Part shown: one piece after another, positions 6,603 through 8,004 of the stretch
Numbering within the stretch: the first letter of the stretch is position 1
How the letters are laid out: each line of letters starts with the position of its first letter
Assembly: GCA_039182715.1 (NCBI GenBank)
Contig: JBCDBY010000215.1
Span: forward strand, 1-8,004
Direction: 5' to 3'
Length of the DNA stretch: 8,004 nucleotides
Source: JBCDBY01 sp039182715
GTDB lineage: Bacteria > Planctomycetota > PLA2
Program-made: the position numbers and the translations under genes
The notes under the pieces: model-generated
What the model saw: the letters and a program-made list of their open reading frames with translations, nothing else
Database searches by the model: none
Told to the model about the DNA's origin: nothing

Positions 6603-7259
6603 CTAGGCGTTTCCACTGATATTCCGCATCAGCAGCAAAATCGCGATGACGGCGATGAACGGCTCACGGATATAGAGCGCGAAGCCAATCACCAGGCAGG
6701 CGGCCACCGTGGAGACGCGCCGCAGCGCCGCCTGCGCCTTGGGGCGGCCCATGCGCCGTTCCAGGATCGCCTCCAGCGCCTGCCCGCCGTCGAGCGGCAT
6801 GATCGGCAACAGGTTGAAGATGAGCCAGATCAGGTTGATGACCAGCAGCGCCCCGACCGCCAGGCCCACAAGCGGGTGGGGTGCCGGGAGGACACCGTTT
6901 CGTACCGCGAGAAAGGTCAGCCCGCCGAGGAGCGCGAGAATCGCGGTGAAGAGCGGTCCACCAAGCGCAATGACGATGCGCTGTTTGGGGGTGCGCGCCG
7001 GCTCGTGCACGCACAGGCCGCCGAGGCCCCAGAGGATGACCACCGACTCGGAGCCGAGCTCGCGCCGCACGGCGAAGACGTGTCCGAACTCGTGGACGAG
7101 CAGCGAGACGACGATGATCATGCAGACCACCGCGCCGCGTGCCGGCTGATCGATCCCCCAAAGATAGAAGTAGAGACCAAGCAGCAGGAAGAACCCGCCC
7201 GTCGCGCGAATGTCGGTGGAGAAGAGACGACCGATGGACACACCCATGGAGCGTTCCAT
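6603..7259 (-). CDS. Site-2-type M50 family membrane metalloprotease
   Basis: A 218-residue polytopic membrane zinc protease of the site-2 protease family, which cuts substrates within or near the membrane. The zinc ligands are in HEFGH (residues 56-60), with Glu57 as the catalytic base. The third ligand is in NLLPIMPLDGGQ (149-160), with Asp157. Hydrophobic segments lie at about 20-36, 42-62, 94-118, 127-153 and 188-212. There is no PDZ or CBS domain, so it is a minimal SpoIVFB-like form, not RseP. Its substrate is unknown. It is the first gene of the operon leading to kdsD, which hints at an envelope role but does not show one. Two starts are possible: ATG at 7259, which lies exactly at the predicted +1 of a -10-like box, and ATG at 7247, four codons later, with AGGA 11 nt upstream. 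Confidence 0.9.
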   Translation of the reverse strand: MERSMGVSIGRLFSTDIRATGGFFLLLGLYFYLWGIDQPARGAVVCMIIVVSLLVHEFGHVFAVRRELGSESVVILWGLGGLCVHEPARTPKQRIVIALGGPLFTAILALLGGLTFLAVRNGVLPAPHPLVGLAVGALLVINLIWLIFNLLPIMPLDGGQALEAILERRMGRPKAQAALRRVSTVAACLVIGFALYIREPFIAVIAILLLMRNISGNA

Positions 7260-7279
7260 CCTATGCGTATACTTGCGGG
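7260..7279. promoter_or_regulatory. Symmetric divergent promoter candidate
   Basis: Only 20 bp separate the M50 gene start (minus, 7259) from scpA (plus, 7280). In the middle is the palindrome GTATAC (7267-7272). Read on the plus strand it gives TATACT (7268-7273), five of six matches to the bacterial -10 box. On the minus strand it gives TATACG (7271-7266), four of six. Counting the last base of each box as -7 puts +1 exactly on the A of each start codon, so both transcripts could be leaderless. Neither ATG has a well-placed ribosome site in the gap. No clear -35 box is seen for scpA. A shared palindromic -10 driving both directions is a known arrangement. Promoters inside the coding regions remain possible. 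Confidence 0.5.
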
Positions 7280-8004
7280 ATGACGTCGGGTGCGGACTAC
7301 CGGGTGGACCTGTCCATCTACAACGGCCCGCTGGATCTGTTGCTCTATCTGATCCGCGAGCGCGAGCTGGACATCCACGACATTCCCATCCGCGAGATCA
7401 CCGAGCAGTTCCTCGCGCACATCGAAGTGGTCAAGCGCATCGACGTGGAGCGCGCGGGCGACTTCCTGCTCATGGCGGCCACGCTGATGCTCATCAAGAG
7501 TCGCATGCTGCTGCCGCGCGCCGAGGCGGACGAGGACGAACTCGAAGAGGAGCTCGACCCTCGCACCGATCTCGTGAACCAGCTGCTCGAGTACAAGGAC
7601 TTCAAGGACCGCGCGCGGGCGCTGGGCGATGCCGGGCAGGAACGCGAACTGCGCTTCGAGGGCCGGCTGCCGATGCCCGACCCGGAGGCGCCCGACGCCG
7701 GCAAGCTGCTCGAGGATCTCGGCGTGCACGACCTGCTGCTCGCCTTCGAGCGGCTCATGAGCGAAACGCTCGCGGAGGTCGATTTCCAGGTCTTCGGCGA
7801 GAATCTGCCGGTTCGGGAGGTGCGCGAGCAGATCACCGGAACGCTGCAGCGCGCCGGCGGACGCATGCCGTTCCGCGCGCTCTTCACCGAGCGTCGCGAT
7901 CGCTACTACATCGTCTCCGTCTTCTGCGCGCTGCTCGAAATGATGCGGCGCCGACTGGTCTCCGTGCAGCGCGCGGCGGGCGCCGAGGGCGATGCGCTGG
8001 CGAC
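7280..8004 (+). CDS. scpA: Segregation and condensation protein A, 5' part (3' end outside window)
   Basis: ScpA is the kleisin subunit of the bacterial SMC-ScpAB condensin, which organises and separates chromosomes. 241 complete codons are present with no stop before the window edge; the family is usually about 240-280 residues, so only the end should be missing. The N-terminal SMC-neck-binding region is clear: YRVDLSIYNGPLDLLLYLIR, then DIHDIPIREITEQFL, and FLLMAATLMLIKSRMLLPR near residues 68-86. An acidic linker (DEDELEEELD) follows. The C-terminal winged-helix part that binds the SMC head is reached at about 195-230 (RMPFRALFTERRDRYYIVSVF). The ATG at 7280 gives the standard N-terminus. 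It is divergent from the M50 gene; scpB would be expected downstream, outside the window. Confidence 0.95.
   Translation, partial: MTSGADYRVDLSIYNGPLDLLLYLIRERELDIHDIPIREITEQFLAHIEVVKRIDVERAGDFLLMAATLMLIKSRMLLPRAEADEDELEEELDPRTDLVNQLLEYKDFKDRARALGDAGQERELRFEGRLPMPDPEAPDAGKLLEDLGVHDLLLAFERLMSETLAEVDFQVFGENLPVREVREQITGTLQRAGGRMPFRALFTERRDRYYIVSVFCALLEMMRRRLVSVQRAAGAEGDALA

Noticed and set aside
1..8004. Defence system, CRISPR array, insertion sequence, tRNA or rRNA
   Set aside because: No spaced repeats, transposase or nuclease motifs, or cloverleaf-like sequences were seen; nearly all DNA is explained by housekeeping and envelope genes.

Overview
This 8 kb window is GC-rich bacterial chromosome, densely coding, and holds housekeeping and cell-envelope genes. 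It encodes Kdo sugar synthesis (kdsD, kdsC), an LptC-type LPS transport protein and TatA, so the host is very probably a Gram-negative (diderm) bacterium that makes LPS. The large insertion in GyrB, the unusually long LptC/LptA-like protein and the MshEN gene after gyrB would fit a Planctomycetota-like or similar deep-branching lineage. That placement is only a guess; a gyrB or scpA tree would settle it.

Layout. (1) Positions 1-1517, plus strand: the 3' part of gyrB. (2) 1518-1632: a short C-rich gap with no convincing signal. (3) 1633-2199, plus strand: a stand-alone MshEN (type II secretion/pilus ATPase N-terminal) domain protein. (4) 2200-2368: a G/C-tract repeat element with inverted heptamer arrays and internal hairpins. 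It lies where the plus-strand genes meet the minus-strand operon, and it supplies the last codons of tatA. (5) 7259 down to 2332, minus strand: a tightly packed five-gene operon, in order of transcription M50 site-2-type protease, kdsD, kdsC, a giant lptC/lptA-like gene, tatA. Gaps are 12 and 7 nt, or the genes overlap. (6) 7260-7279: a 20-bp divergent start region with a palindromic -10-like box. (7) 7280-8004, plus strand: the 5' part of scpA (condensin/kleisin), running off the window.

How the genes fit together. KdsD and KdsC make two of the steps to Kdo, the inner-core LPS sugar. The LptC-like protein then probably helps carry finished LPS across the periplasm. The kdsD-kdsC-lptC order is the same as in E. 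coli, but separate lptA and lptB genes do not follow; the 837-residue protein may carry LptA-like bridge domains itself. The M50 protease and TatA add membrane proteolysis and folded-protein export, so the operon reads as an envelope-biogenesis unit. GyrB and ScpA are unrelated chromosome-maintenance genes on either side.

The points most worth a second look are the apparent ATA start of kdsC inside an ATAG overlap with kdsD, the symmetric and possibly leaderless divergent promoter between scpA and the M50 gene, the inverted heptamer/G-quadruplex element that runs into tatA, and the long LptC-LptA-like protein. I found no defence system, mobile element, CRISPR array or RNA gene.
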